Numbered from the stretch's first letter, positions 8,782 through 17,638 are shown. The stretch is DNA of 64,000 nt from DAIODI01 sp046349255 (GCA_046349255.1 JAXMCR010000002.1:682001-746000), one strand, 5' to 3'. Notes: generated by a model not told the origin, from the letters alone. Numbers and translations are program-made.

Positions 8782-9993
8782 ATGACCGACACCGTCTCCT
8801 CGCTCCGCCTCGAGCGGCCGGGACCGCTTGCGCGGTTCATCGAACGCACCGGGCAGCGCTGGCTCGCCCGCGACTTCGACGGGGCGCTCGACGTGACGCT
8901 GACCTCCGGCCGCACGCTCCGGCTGGGGCATGCCGGGACACCGGCAGCAGCGCACGTGACGTTCCGCTCCTACCGCGTGGTGCAGCGCTCGATCGCGCGG
9001 GCGTCCATCGGGTTCGCCGAGAGCTACATGGACGGCGACGTCGAGGTGGACGACCTCGTCGGCCTGTTCCGCTTCTTCCTCAAGAACCGACCCGGCCTTT
9101 CGGAAGCGGGCCGCGGCCTGTTCCGGGTGCGCCTGCCGGACCGGCTGTTCCACTGGCGTCGTGCCAATTCGAAGCGCGGCTCGAAGAAGAACATCGCTCA
9201 CCACTACGACCTCGGCAACGCGTTCTACCGGCTTTGGCTCGACCCCTCGATGACCTACTCCTCCGCCCTGTTTGGTCCGGGCACGGAGGACCTCTCGGCG
9301 GCGCAGGCGGCGAAGTATGACCGCGTGCTCGAACTGCTCGGCATGCCGCGTGATGCGCGCCTGCTCGAGATCGGCTGCGGCTGGGGCGGAATGGCGCGGC
9401 GCGCTGCGCGGGCCGGGCTTTCGGTCGAGGGCATCACGCTGTCGCGCGAGCAACTCCAGTGGGCGCAGGACGCCAATGCCGACCTCGGCCAGCGCACGCA
9501 GTTCGCCTTCAGGGACTACCGCGACACGACCGGGACCTACGACGGCGTGGTGTCGATCGAGATGATCGAGGCGGTGGGCGAAGAACACTGGGGCACATAT
9601 TTCCGCACCGTGGCAGACCGTCTCAAACCGGGCGGACGTGCGGTCATCCAGGCAATCACGATGGAGCCCTCCCGCTTCCGGCACTACCGGCGCAAGGTGG
9701 ACTTCATCCAGCGCTACGTGTTTCCGGGCGGCATGCTGCTGACGGCCCCCGCGATCGCGGCCGAGGCCGAAAAGGCGGGGCTGACCCTCACCGCCGCGGA
9801 AACCTTCGGCGAAAGCTATGCGCGGACGCTGTCGATCTGGCGCGAGCGGTTCGAGGCGAACTGGCCGGAAATCCGTGAGCTCGGCTTCGACGAGCGGTTC
9901 CGCCGGCTCTGGCGGTACTACCTCGCCTACTGCGAGGCAGGCTTCCTCGAGGGCGCGATCGACGTGGGGTTGTACCGGCTGGAGAAGCGTTGA
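8782..9993 (+). CDS. cfa: Cyclopropane-fatty-acyl-phospholipid synthase family methyltransferase
   Basis: A 403-residue SAM-dependent methyltransferase of the CFA synthase family. The SAM-binding motif LLEIGCGWGGMA lies near residues 194-205, and NIAHHYDLGNAFYRLWLDPSMTYSSA, shared by all family members, spans about 136-161 (quoted in part: AHHYDLGNAFYRLWLDPSM). These enzymes methylate or cyclopropanate unsaturated acyl chains in membrane phospholipids. Given the operon with a flavoprotein and DUF1365, it may be a UfaM-like enzyme (furan/branched fatty acid pathway) rather than the housekeeping CFA synthase. It begins 6 bp after the DUF1365 gene. Confidence 0.9.
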   Translation: MTDTVSSLRLERPGPLARFIERTGQRWLARDFDGALDVTLTSGRTLRLGHAGTPAAAHVTFRSYRVVQRSIARASIGFAESYMDGDVEVDDLVGLFRFFLKNRPGLSEAGRGLFRVRLPDRLFHWRRANSKRGSKKNIAHHYDLGNAFYRLWLDPSMTYSSALFGPGTEDLSAAQAAKYDRVLELLGMPRDARLLEIGCGWGGMARRAARAGLSVEGITLSREQLQWAQDANADLGQRTQFAFRDYRDTTGTYDGVVSIEMIEAVGEEHWGTYFRTVADRLKPGGRAVIQAITMEPSRFRHYRRKVDFIQRYVFPGGMLLTAPAIAAEAEKAGLTLTAAETFGESYARTLSIWRERFEANWPEIRELGFDERFRRLWRYYLAYCEAGFLEGAIDVGLYRLEKR

Positions 9994-10057
9994 ACCGGGG
10001 AACCGCCTCGACCGTAGCCAGTTTCCAGATGCAAGCCGACGCGCAGGCGAACAGGTC

Positions 10058-10534
10058 ATGCTGAAGCGGGTGAACGACACGAACGGCGCCATAACGAGGC
10101 TCGATCTCGCGCAGTTCTTTGCGGGGGAAACGCTGGCGGCCGGCTATTTCGAGGACCGGCTCGGCCGGGTCCGGCGCTCGTTCGTCGTCAAGATCGAAGG
10201 CCGGCAGGTGCCGGGCGGCTTCGTGCTGGAAGAGGAGTTCCACTACAGCGACGGGGCGATCGAGCATCGCACCTGGCGCATGTGGGTTTCGGACGACGGC
10301 GCTTCGTTCACCGGTTCCACGACCGACGTCGAGGGCGAGGCGAAGGGCGTCGTGGAGGGCCTTTCGGCGCGGTTGACCTACACGATGTCGGTGCCGGTCG
10401 GGAACCGGCGCATCTCCATGCGGTTCGCCGACGCGATGCACCTGATGCCGGACGGCACGCTGCTCGCGCACGCGGTCGTGTCGAAGTTCGGCGTGACCCT
10501 CGGGCACGTCATCATTTCGTTCCGCAAGGCATAG
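10058..10534 (+). CDS. DUF3833 family protein
   Basis: A 158-residue protein starting MLKRVNDTNGAITRLDLAQF. It matches the DUF3833 pattern: a FFAGETLAAGYFEDRLGRV block, then EEEFHYSDGAIEHRTWRMW, a DVEGEAKGVVEG segment and a C-terminal SKFGVTLGHVIISFRK. DUF3833 genes usually close operons of this flavoprotein/DUF1365/CFA type. No biochemical activity is known to me. A typical family lipoprotein signal is absent from the start chosen here; no better upstream start was visible. It is the last gene before a convergent transporter operon. Confidence 0.82.
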   Translation: MLKRVNDTNGAITRLDLAQFFAGETLAAGYFEDRLGRVRRSFVVKIEGRQVPGGFVLEEEFHYSDGAIEHRTWRMWVSDDGASFTGSTTDVEGEAKGVVEGLSARLTYTMSVPVGNRRISMRFADAMHLMPDGTLLAHAVVSKFGVTLGHVIISFRKA

Positions 10535-10550
10535 CCGCCCGAACGGCGGC
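10534..10550. terminator. Hairpin between convergent operons
   Basis: GCCGCC (10534-10539) pairs with GGCGGC (10545-10550) around a 5-nt loop. It sits at the end of the DUF3833 gene and 9 nt from the last codon of the convergent permease gene. There is no T run on either side, so it may stabilise 3' ends rather than terminate efficiently. Confidence 0.35.
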
Positions 10551-10558
10551 ACCACCCC

Positions 10559-11398
10559 TCACTCGTTGGCGGCGATGGCGGCCTGGATGTCGCGGTCGCG
10601 CTTCTTCTCGGTGCGGTACATGACGATGCCGGCGATGATCACGCCGATCGTCACCACGCCCACGATGATGGTGGCGAGCGCGTTGATGTCGGGCGTCACC
10701 CCGAGCTTGATCTTGCCCCAGATGTAAATCGGCAGCGTCGTCGTGCCCGGCCCGTTGGTGAAGTTGGTGATCACCACGTCGTCGAGCGACAGCGTGAACG
10801 CGAGGAGCCAGCCGGAGATCATCGCCGGCGCGATGATCGGCAGCGTGATGTCGAGCAGCACGCCGAGCGGCTTCGAGCCGAGGTCCATCGCGGCCTCTTC
10901 CACCGCGCGGTCCATCTCGACGAGGCGCGAGCGCACCACCACCGCCACGTAGGAGAGCGAGAACGTGGTGTGGGCGATCGCCACCGTCGTGAAGCCGCGG
11001 CCCGAGGGCCAGCCGATGAACGTCTCCATGTAGACGAAGAGGAGCAGCATCGAGAGGCCGGTGATGACTTCCGGCATGACGAGCGGCGCCGAGACGAGCC
11101 CCGAGAACAGCGTCTTGCCGCGGAAGCGCGAGAAGCGGGCGAGCGCCATGCCGGCCATCGTGCCGAGGATCGTCGCCAGCGTCGCCGACAGGAGCGCGAT
11201 CCTGAGTGACAGCCACGCGGCGTTCAGCACCTGGTCGTTCTGGAACAGCTTGCCGTACCACTCCGTCGAAAAGCCGCCCCACACGGTCGCAAGGCGCGAC
11301 TTGTTGAACGAGTAGATGATCATCGAGATGATCGGGATGTAGAAGAACGCGTAGCCGAACGCGAGCCAGGTCAGGAGGAAGGTCGAGTTGCGCTTCAT
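10559..11398 (-). CDS. ABC transporter permease, PotI-like (polyamine/cationic amine family)
   Basis: A 279-residue inner-membrane permease with about six TM helices, starting MKRNSTFLLTWLAFGYAFFY. The ATPase-docking loop EEAAMDLGSKPLGVLLDITLP and the C-terminal SLDDVVITNFTNGPGTTTLP block are characteristic of PotI/PotC. Its ATG overlaps the stop of the PotH-like gene (ATGA). With the three genes upstream it forms a complete binding-protein-dependent importer. Homology supports polyamine-family transport; neighbouring catabolic genes suggest the real substrate may be another cationic or methylated amine. Confidence 0.92.
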   Translation of the reverse strand: MKRNSTFLLTWLAFGYAFFYIPIISMIIYSFNKSRLATVWGGFSTEWYGKLFQNDQVLNAAWLSLRIALLSATLATILGTMAGMALARFSRFRGKTLFSGLVSAPLVMPEVITGLSMLLLFVYMETFIGWPSGRGFTTVAIAHTTFSLSYVAVVVRSRLVEMDRAVEEAAMDLGSKPLGVLLDITLPIIAPAMISGWLLAFTLSLDDVVITNFTNGPGTTTLPIYIWGKIKLGVTPDINALATIIVGVVTIGVIIAGIVMYRTEKKRDRDIQAAIAANE

Positions 11399-12378
11399 CG
11401 CCCGGCCTCCGCGGCGGCATCGGCCCGCGACTGGAAATTGTTGTAGATCATGATCGGCACGACGAGCAGGATCAGCAGCGCGACGGCGATCGCCGAGGCG
11501 ACCGGCCAGTCGCGGTTGAGGCCGAACTCGTCGTTGATGACGCGCCCGATCATCGGGCTGTCGGCGCGGCCCATGAGCGAGGGGATGACCAGTTCGCCCG
11601 TCGCCGGGATGAACACCAGCATGCCGCCCGCGACGATGCCGGGGATCGAGAGTGGCAGCGTGATGTCGCGGAACACCTCCATGGGCCTCGAGCCGAGGTC
11701 CATCGCCGCCTCGTCGAGCGTGCGGTCGAGCTTCTCGAGGGTGGCGTAGAGCGGCAGGATCATGAACGGCAGGTAGCTGTAGACGATGCCGAGGATGACC
11801 GCACCGTTGGTGTTCATCATCTGGAGCGACTCGACGGGCGCGCCGGCGCCGATCGTGTGGTTGTAACCCCAGGTGACGAGGTTGTTGAACCAGCTGTTGT
11901 TCGAGAGGAGCCCGATCCACGCGTAGATGCGCAGGAGGAACGAGGTCCAGAACGGCAGGATGACGAGCAGCAGCATGAGGTTGCGCTGCCAGCCTTCGGC
12001 GCGCGCGATCGCCAGCGCCATCGGGTAGCCGATGACGAGGCAGAAGAAGGTCGCGATCGAGGCGAAGATCAGCGAATTGATGTAGCCGTTGATGTAGGTC
12101 GGATCGGACAGGATCAGCTGGTAGTTCTCCCAGCTGATGTAGGGCCAGGCGGTGTCGAACTCGACCGGCGGCTGGGCGATCGTCGAGACGCCGAGCGAGA
12201 TCACGATCACGATGAAGAACGGCAGGAGGAAGAAGAAGATCAGCCAGACGTAGGGGATCGCGATGATGAAGTCGCGCCACGCCTTGCGGTCGAGCCACTG
12301 CCTCAGGCCGTGGACGTCCCGGGTGATCTCGCTTTCGGGTCCGGCGGCCGTGCCGCCCGAGGGTACGACGCCCGCCAT
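11395..12378 (-). CDS. ABC transporter permease, PotH-like
   Basis: A 327-residue permease with a long cytoplasmic N-terminus (about 30 residues) and a first TM helix at IIAIPYVWLIFFFLLPFFIV. The docking loop DEAAMDLGSRPMEVFRDITLP and ATGELVIPSLMGRADSPMIG match PotH/PotB. It pairs with the PotI-like permease to form the membrane channel. It lies 4 bp downstream of the ATPase gene and overlaps the PotI-like gene by 4 nt. Confidence 0.92.
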   Translation of the reverse strand: MAGVVPSGGTAAGPESEITRDVHGLRQWLDRKAWRDFIIAIPYVWLIFFFLLPFFIVIVISLGVSTIAQPPVEFDTAWPYISWENYQLILSDPTYINGYINSLIFASIATFFCLVIGYPMALAIARAEGWQRNLMLLLVILPFWTSFLLRIYAWIGLLSNNSWFNNLVTWGYNHTIGAGAPVESLQMMNTNGAVILGIVYSYLPFMILPLYATLEKLDRTLDEAAMDLGSRPMEVFRDITLPLSIPGIVAGGMLVFIPATGELVIPSLMGRADSPMIGRVINDEFGLNRDWPVASAIAVALLILLVVPIMIYNNFQSRADAAAEAGR

Positions 12379-12382
12379 CGTC

Positions 12383-13495
12383 TCACTCCGTCAGAAGGAT
12401 CGCGGAGGAGGGATCGAACGAGAGCCACACCTCGTCCTCCCAGTCGGCGACGCGCTCGCTCTCCTGGGCGCGCCGGTCGTTGACGCGGTTGACGCGCACG
12501 ATCGTGCCGGAATCGAGCTTCACGCGGTAGAGCGAATCCTTGCCGAAGTAGCCGAGGTCGAGAACCTTGCCCTTGAAGGCGTTCACCGTGCTGCGCGGCT
12601 TCTTGCGGTCGATCTGGATCTTTTCCGGGCGCACCGCGACCGACACCGTCTGGCCGGTGGCGGCGCCGTTCGCGTCGGCGACGACCACGTCGCCGCCGGC
12701 GGTCGGGGCGGAGACGATCACCTGGTTCTTCGCCACGCGCTCCACCGTGCCGTCGAACTGGTTGATCGAGCCGATGAAGTCGGCGACGAACTTCGAGCGC
12801 GGGAACTCGTAGATCTGGGTCGGTGACCCCACCTGGCGGATCACGCCCTTGTCCATCACCGCGATGCGGGAGGCGAGCGTCATCGCCTCCTCCTGGTCGT
12901 GCGTGACGACGATGAAGGTGACGCCGGTTTCCTCCTGGATGCGCATCAGCTCGAATTGCGTCGCCTCGCGGAGCTTTTTGTCGAGGGCGCCGAGCGGTTC
13001 GTCGAGGAGGAGCAGCTTCGGCTGCTTGGCGAGCGCGCGTGCGAGCGCCACGCGCTGGCGCTGGCCGCCGGAAAGCTGGTGCGGCTTGCGGCCGCCGTAC
13101 CCGTCGAGCTTGACGAGTTCGAGCATCTCCTTGACGCGGGCCTTTCGCTGCTCGCCCGTCATCTGTTCGTGCTTCAGGCCGTAGCCGATGTTGCTCTCGA
13201 CCGACATGTGCGGGAACAGCGCGTAGGACTGGAACATCATGTTGACCGGCCGCTCGTACGGCGGGATGCCGGTCATGTCCTGACCGTCGATCGAGATCTT
13301 TCCCGACGTCGGCGTCTCGAAGCCCGCGAGCATGCGCAACAGCGTGGTCTTGCCGCAGCCCGATCCGCCGAGCAGCGCAAACAGCTCGCCGCGCACGATG
13401 TCGATGGAGACGTTGTCGACGGCGGTGAATTCGCCGAACTTCTTGGTGACGTTCTCGATCCGGACGAACGGCTCGCCCTTTGCCGTTGCTTGCAT
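12383..13495 (-). CDS. ABC transporter ATPase, PotG/PotA-like
   Basis: A 370-residue ATPase with all motifs intact: Walker A GGSGCGKTT at 43-51, Q-loop FQSYALFPHM near 89, signature LSGGQRQRVALARAL at 141-155, Walker B LLLLDEPLGALD at 161-172 and the H-loop VTHDQEEA. A C-terminal regulatory TOBE-like domain (about residues 240-370) contains VSVAVRPEKI. It energises the PotH/PotI-like permease pair. The gene follows the binding-protein gene after a 152-bp gap that holds a hairpin. Confidence 0.94.
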   Translation of the reverse strand: MQATAKGEPFVRIENVTKKFGEFTAVDNVSIDIVRGELFALLGGSGCGKTTLLRMLAGFETPTSGKISIDGQDMTGIPPYERPVNMMFQSYALFPHMSVESNIGYGLKHEQMTGEQRKARVKEMLELVKLDGYGGRKPHQLSGGQRQRVALARALAKQPKLLLLDEPLGALDKKLREATQFELMRIQEETGVTFIVVTHDQEEAMTLASRIAVMDKGVIRQVGSPTQIYEFPRSKFVADFIGSINQFDGTVERVAKNQVIVSAPTAGGDVVVADANGAATGQTVSVAVRPEKIQIDRKKPRSTVNAFKGKVLDLGYFGKDSLYRVKLDSGTIVRVNRVNDRRAQESERVADWEDEVWLSFDPSSAILLTE

Positions 13496-13599
13496 GCTGT
13501 CGCCGTTCCTCCCTCAGGCCCGGGCGACCCTCCCCGGCCACCCGGTCAGGAGGTTCTACAGGGGAAATCCGTCACCGTCAGCCGTCTTTTCGCGTGGAG

Positions 13600-13625
13600 C
13601 GGCCGGACCCTCGCGGATCCGGCCG
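13600..13625 (-). terminator. Hairpin between binding-protein and ATPase genes
   Basis: CGGCCGGA (13600-13607) pairs with TCCGGCCG (13618-13625) around a 10-nt loop in the gap after the binding-protein gene. No T run follows, so it more likely stabilises the upstream mRNA end or attenuates readthrough. This is a common way to make more binding protein than membrane subunits. Confidence 0.5.
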
Positions 13626-13647
13626 GCCCTGATCAGCCCACGGACGA

Positions 13648-14754
13648 TCAGCCCGTCTTGATCTTGCTCCAGGCGCGGGTGCGGGCGCGCTCGAGCTTCT
13701 TGTCGAGCGTCTTCGGCGTCCACAGCTCCTTGCGGATCGACTCGGGCGGGAACACCGCCGGGTCGTCGAGCACCGCCTTGTCGGTGTACTTCAGCGCCGG
13801 GATGTTGGCGTGCGCGTAGTGCGTGAAGTTCGTGCACTTCGCGATCACCTCGGGCTGCAGCATGTAGTTGATGAACTTGTAGGCGTTCTCGACGTGCGGC
13901 GCGTCCGCCGGGATCGTCCACAGGTCGAACCATGCGGGCGCGCCCGTGTCCGGCACGAAGTAGGCGAGGTCGATCTTGACGCCGGCCTCGGCGGCGCGCG
14001 CCTTCGACGTGGCGTAGTCGCCCGACCAGTTGTTCACCGCGCACAGCGCCTTGTTCGGCAGCGCGTTGATGTAGTTCGAGGAGTCGAACGTCTTGATGTA
14101 CTGGCGGATCGGCTTGAACGCCTCGACCACGGCGTCGTAGTCCGCCGGGTCGGTGGTGTCGGGGTTCTTGCCCAGATACTTCAGCACCAGCGGGAACACG
14201 TCGCTCGGCTCGTCGAGGATCGAGAGGCCGCAGGTGGCGAGCTTCTGCGCGTTCTCCGGCTTGAAGATCATGTCGAGCGAATGCACCGGCGCATTGTCGC
14301 CGAAGCGCTCCTTCACCATGTCCATGTTGTAGGTGAAGCCGACGGTGCCCCACATGTACGGTGCGCCGTACTGGTTGCCCGGGTCCCACCCCTCGATGAT
14401 CTTCAGGATCGCGGGATCGAGGTTCGACCAGCCGGAGAGCTTCGCGTGGTCGAGTTTCTGGAAGACGCCCGCCTCGATGAAGCGCGCGATGGTCGAGCCG
14501 GAATGCAGCACCACGTCATAGCCGCTCTTGCCGGCAAGCATCTTGGCTTCCTCGGCCTGGGTCGAGTCGTACATGTCGTAGGTGACCTTGATGCCGGTCT
14601 CCTTCTGGAAGTCGGCGACCGTCGTCTCGCCGATGTAGTCGGTCCAGTTGAAGACGTTCACCACTTCCTCGGCGCGGGCCCGCGTGGCGATATAGGGCAT
14701 GGCGAGCGCGGCGGCGCCCGCCTTGAGCGCCTGGCGTCTGGTGAGAATGGTCAT
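13648..14754 (-). CDS. Periplasmic binding protein, PotF/PotD-like
   Basis: A 368-residue secreted binding protein. The N-terminus MTILTRRQALKAGAAALAMPY has a twin-arginine-like TRRQALK followed by a hydrophobic core and a cleavage site near TRARAEE. The mature protein begins VVNVFNWTDYIGE, the standard PotF/PotD opening, and has later PMWGTVGF-like and LWTIPADAPHVENAYKFINY blocks. I placed the start at 14754 because GGGAG lies 9 nt upstream; the ATG at 14763 would sit on that ribosome-binding site. It is the first gene of the transporter operon. The family binds putrescine, spermidine or related amines. Confidence 0.92.
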   Translation of the reverse strand: MTILTRRQALKAGAAALAMPYIATRARAEEVVNVFNWTDYIGETTVADFQKETGIKVTYDMYDSTQAEEAKMLAGKSGYDVVLHSGSTIARFIEAGVFQKLDHAKLSGWSNLDPAILKIIEGWDPGNQYGAPYMWGTVGFTYNMDMVKERFGDNAPVHSLDMIFKPENAQKLATCGLSILDEPSDVFPLVLKYLGKNPDTTDPADYDAVVEAFKPIRQYIKTFDSSNYINALPNKALCAVNNWSGDYATSKARAAEAGVKIDLAYFVPDTGAPAWFDLWTIPADAPHVENAYKFINYMLQPEVIAKCTNFTHYAHANIPALKYTDKAVLDDPAVFPPESIRKELWTPKTLDKKLERARTRAWSKIKTG

Positions 14755-14874
14755 GAATGGCATCTCCCTACGGCAGCGTCCCGCGGCGCCGCCTTTCTGA
14801 CTAGATCCGACGGGACTGGGTCCGGTTTCTCCGGACACGGTGGCAAAAAAACGATTTGAAACGTGAATTCCCTG

Positions 14875-16059
14875 TCATGTGTTCCCGATCGTGCCGGAGA
14901 GACCACGCTTGACGAGGCTGCGCGCAATAATCAGGCGCTGGATTTCGCTCGTTCCCTCCCAGATGCGGTCGACGCGCAGCTCGCGCAGGAACCGCTCGGC
15001 AACATTCTCGCGCATGTAGCCGCGACCGCCGAAGATCTGCACCGCCTTGTCCGCCACGCGACCGGCCATTTCCGAGGCCATCAGCTTGGCGAGGGACGCG
15101 CGGGCGTGCAAGGTCTTGACGTCGGCGTCGGTGTCGTGCGCGGCGGCCGCCTCGCGCGTGACGAGGCGCGCGGCGTGCAACTCCATCGCCATGTCGGCGA
15201 GCATCGCCTGGATGAGCTGGTATTCGGCGATCGGCTGGCCCGACACGACGCGCGCCTTGGCGAAGGCGAGCGCCTCCTCGATCAGCCGTTCGGCGCCACC
15301 GCAGCAGCGCGCGGCGATCATCAGCCGCTCGCGGCGGAACCAGGCCTGGGTGAAGCCCATGCCATCACCTTCCGCCCCGATGCGCTCGGTGGCCGGCACG
15401 CGCACCTTCTCGAACGCGACGATCGGATGGTGGTGATTGTACGTGTGCGCATAGAGCGGCGAACGCTTCACCGTGACGCCCGGCGCATCCACCGGGCAGA
15501 AGAACAACGCGTGCGCGCCGTCGTTCGCCCCGCCCTCGATCTTCGCCTGGACGATCACCGTGTCGGCGAGGTTGAAGCTCGTCACGTGCCACTTCTCGCC
15601 GGTGATCACGTAGTGGTCGCCGTCGCGGCGCGCGGTCGTCCTGATCTCGGAGGGATCGGAGCCGGCGTCCTCTTCGGTGATCGCGTAGCAGACGTGGCGG
15701 TCGCCGCGCATCATCGCCTTGGCGTGGCGTTCGATCTGGTCCGCCGAGAACGCCTCGAACATCCAGCTCTGCGCTTCCGGATAGCACCACGACAGCGCGT
15801 TGGTGACGCGGCCCATCTGCTCGTAGACCACGGCCTGCGTGAGGACCGGAAGTTCGAGGCCGCCATGAATCTTCGGCGCGTCCATCCTCGAGAAGCCGAG
15901 GTCGATCGCCATCTTCTCGTGGCGTTCGGCGACGCCGTCGGGGAGGCGTCCCTCGTGCATCTCGGCGTACTGTTCGTGCGGCACGAGCTCCCGGTCGACG
16001 AACGCGCGGGCCTTTGCGGCCCACGCCGTCGCGTCTTCGGGGAGCGCGGCGAACGTCAC
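14875..16059 (-). CDS. Acyl-CoA dehydrogenase family protein
   Basis: A 394-residue FAD enzyme of normal family length. The flavin-binding signature YAITEEDAGSDPSEIRTTA and the C-terminal RIWEGTSEIQRLIIARSL, which includes the catalytic-base Glu of WEGT, are both present. The GTG at 16059 overlaps the stop of the TetR gene (GTGA) and has a GAGGTGA ribosome-binding site. Its place in an operon with a BetI-like regulator and an N-methyltransferase suggests it handles an acyl-CoA intermediate from an amine substrate, not general beta-oxidation; that is inference. Confidence 0.93.
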   Translation of the reverse strand: MTFAALPEDATAWAAKARAFVDRELVPHEQYAEMHEGRLPDGVAERHEKMAIDLGFSRMDAPKIHGGLELPVLTQAVVYEQMGRVTNALSWCYPEAQSWMFEAFSADQIERHAKAMMRGDRHVCYAITEEDAGSDPSEIRTTARRDGDHYVITGEKWHVTSFNLADTVIVQAKIEGGANDGAHALFFCPVDAPGVTVKRSPLYAHTYNHHHPIVAFEKVRVPATERIGAEGDGMGFTQAWFRRERLMIAARCCGGAERLIEEALAFAKARVVSGQPIAEYQLIQAMLADMAMELHAARLVTREAAAAHDTDADVKTLHARASLAKLMASEMAGRVADKAVQIFGGRGYMRENVAERFLRELRVDRIWEGTSEIQRLIIARSLVKRGLSGTIGNT

Positions 16060-16727
16060 GCGATCACCTCGCCCTCGGGTGAGAAATGCTTCGGGAAGAA
16101 GGCCCCGAGCGCCGCCATGGCGGTGCGGAACCCTTCCTCGCGGCTGATCGGCGTCTGCATCGTCATCATGTCGAGCCAGATACCTTCCATCATCGCCTCG
16201 AGCCCGCGCGCGATGCGCACCGGGTCGTAGGGGTAGCCGCTCTCCTCGATGATCGCCCGGCAGATGGCGATGATCGTCTGCTGGTAGTCCTCGTCGTTGG
16301 CGCTGCAGTGCTCCATGTAGGTGGGCCGGCTCTGCGACTCGGCCCAGAAGGCGCACCAGGCGGCGAGCTTGCGGGGCGTACACACGACCTCGTTGAAATC
16401 GGCGGAAAGCAGCGCCTTGAGCCGATCGGCGGGCCTTTCGCCTGCCATCGCGAGGGCCGAGCGCCAGTTGGTGCTGTACTCCGAGGAGAGTGCGCGGAGC
16501 GTCTCGACGAGGAGCTTCTCCTTGCTCTCGAAGTGGAAGTTCACGATGCCGCCGGACAGTCCCGCCTGGCGGGCGACGTCGCCGAGCGTGGTGCCCGAGT
16601 AGCCGCGTCGCGCGAGCGTATCGATCGTCGCCTCGATGAGCTGCTGGCGGCGCACCTCCTTCGAGGCCTTGCGCGAGGTGGGAAGCTGGACGACGCGGCT
16701 TTCTTCCATCGCTTGTCCTTCCGTCAT
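16056..16727 (-). CDS. TetR family regulator, BetI-like
   Basis: A 223-residue repressor. The N-terminal helix-turn-helix spans about residues 24-70 (RRQQLIEATIDTLARRGYSG, TTLGDVARQAGLSGGIVNFHF). The ligand domain contains LAAWCAFWAESQSRPTYMEH and LEAMMEGIWLDMM, features of BetI, the choline-responsive repressor. Two BetI-like operators lie in the divergent promoter region just upstream of this operon. The ATG at 16727 overlaps the methyltransferase stop; an ATG at 16709 has a better ribosome-binding site (GGAAGGA) and could be the true start. The effector is probably a quaternary or methylated amine, by homology only. Confidence 0.9.
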   Translation of the reverse strand: MTEGQAMEESRVVQLPTSRKASKEVRRQQLIEATIDTLARRGYSGTTLGDVARQAGLSGGIVNFHFESKEKLLVETLRALSSEYSTNWRSALAMAGERPADRLKALLSADFNEVVCTPRKLAAWCAFWAESQSRPTYMEHCSANDEDYQQTIIAICRAIIEESGYPYDPVRIARGLEAMMEGIWLDMMTMQTPISREEGFRTAMAALGAFFPKHFSPEGEVIA

Positions 16728-17509
16728 GGTTTGCGCGCCCGCAGATGGTGCGGGCAGTGCTCGCCCGAATCGAGCACGACCTGCATCCTGTCCCAGATTT
16801 CGATGTTGTGGTCGACGAACTCCTTGCCGAGCCGCTTCACCGCGGCCTCGTAGTACGGGCCCTTCATCGCGGCGGCTTCCTGCTTCGCCTGCACGCGGTA
16901 CCAGGGATTGCGGTTGACGACCTCGATGTCGACGAAGCCCGCCCTTTCGAGCGCCTTGCGGTAGCGCTCGGGCGAGGCCATGCCGAAGTCGAGGCCTTCG
17001 GCCTTGATGTAGGCGGCCATCTCGGGCGAGGGCGTGCCGTCGTGCCCGATCAGCCAGTCGGAGGCGACGAAGCGCCCGCCGGGCTTGAGGATACGGAAGA
17101 CGTCGGCCATCAGCGTCTCCTTGTCGGGGATGTGCACGATGGCGTCCTTCGAGAACACGACGTCGAACGTCGCCGGCGGGAACGGCAGCGGGCCGGGCGC
17201 GACCTTGAGGAAGCCGGTGCGCGTGGCGAGACCTTTCTTGAGCGCCCGCTCGCGCGCGGTGGCGAGCACCGTGTCTTCCACGTCGATGCCGCAGACGTAG
17301 CCCGCGCCGAACCGTTCGACGAGGAGGAAGTCGATGCCGCCGACGCCGCAGCCGATGTCGAGCACGCTCTTGCCGCGGAGGTCGACGCCTTCGACGAGGC
17401 GCGCCACTTCGTCGGGGCCGCCGGGCGACAGCCAGCCCTCGCCCCAGACGATCTCGAGCATCGAGATGAGGTTGCCGCCGTAGAGTTCGCCGGATGCATC
17501 CGCCGTCAT
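16724..17509 (-). CDS. SAM-dependent methyltransferase, phosphoethanolamine N-methyltransferase-like
   Basis: A 261-residue class I methyltransferase. The opening YGGNLISMLEIVWGEGWLSP, followed by GG, resembles the segment before motif I in phosphoethanolamine N-methyltransferases. Motif I is VLDIGCGVGG, with later DVVFSKDAIVHIPDK and ILKPGGRFVASDW. The start at 17509 has GGAGAGG 5 nt upstream. It is first in the operon with the BetI-like regulator and acyl-CoA dehydrogenase. N-methylation of an amine is the likely reaction class; the acceptor is unknown. A methyltransferase beside a GcvT-like demethylation gene is unusual. Confidence 0.85.
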   Translation of the reverse strand: MTADASGELYGGNLISMLEIVWGEGWLSPGGPDEVARLVEGVDLRGKSVLDIGCGVGGIDFLLVERFGAGYVCGIDVEDTVLATARERALKKGLATRTGFLKVAPGPLPFPPATFDVVFSKDAIVHIPDKETLMADVFRILKPGGRFVASDWLIGHDGTPSPEMAAYIKAEGLDFGMASPERYRKALERAGFVDIEVVNRNPWYRVQAKQEAAAMKGPYYEAAVKRLGKEFVDHNIEIWDRMQVVLDSGEHCPHHLRARKP

Positions 17510-17581
17510 GGAAGCCTCTCCTGCACCAAACGCTGCCATACCGCCCGATTCCCTTGGCGGCTGTCTATAGTTTGGCCATTC

Positions 17582-17599
17582 TGATTGACCATTCAATCA
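17582..17599. promoter_or_regulatory. BetI-like operator 1
   Basis: TGATTGACCATTCAATCA is a near-perfect inverted repeat (TGATTGA/TCAATCA arms) in the 156-bp region between the divergent methyltransferase and aminotransferase genes. It resembles the BetI operator as I recall it (GATTGGACGTTCAAT-type). Confidence 0.65.
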
Positions 17600-17620
17600 A
17601 AATCGTGCATCCATACCATT

Positions 17621-17638
17621 CTGAACGGACATTCAAAA
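17621..17638. promoter_or_regulatory. BetI-like operator 2
   Basis: CTGAACGGACATTCAAAA, 21 bp after operator 1 and 28 bp before the aminotransferase ATG, fits the GGAC(A/G)TTCAA core of BetI sites and shares GA..G.AC.ATTCAA with operator 1. Two sites in one divergent region suggest the BetI-like regulator represses both arms. Confidence 0.6.

Noticed and set aside
7678..10092. An 804-codon open frame on the minus strand opposite the flavoprotein/CFA operon
   Set aside because: It lies antisense to well-supported genes, has Arg/His-rich composition typical of a GC-rich shadow frame, and resembles no known protein family. Similar long frames occur opposite many genes here (e.g. 5255-7972 and 29857-31779).
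14755..14874. Third BetI-like operator upstream of the PotF-like gene
   Set aside because: TTTGAAACGTGAATT in this 120-bp gap shares only a few bases with the two operators at 17582 and 17621 and is not a good inverted repeat.
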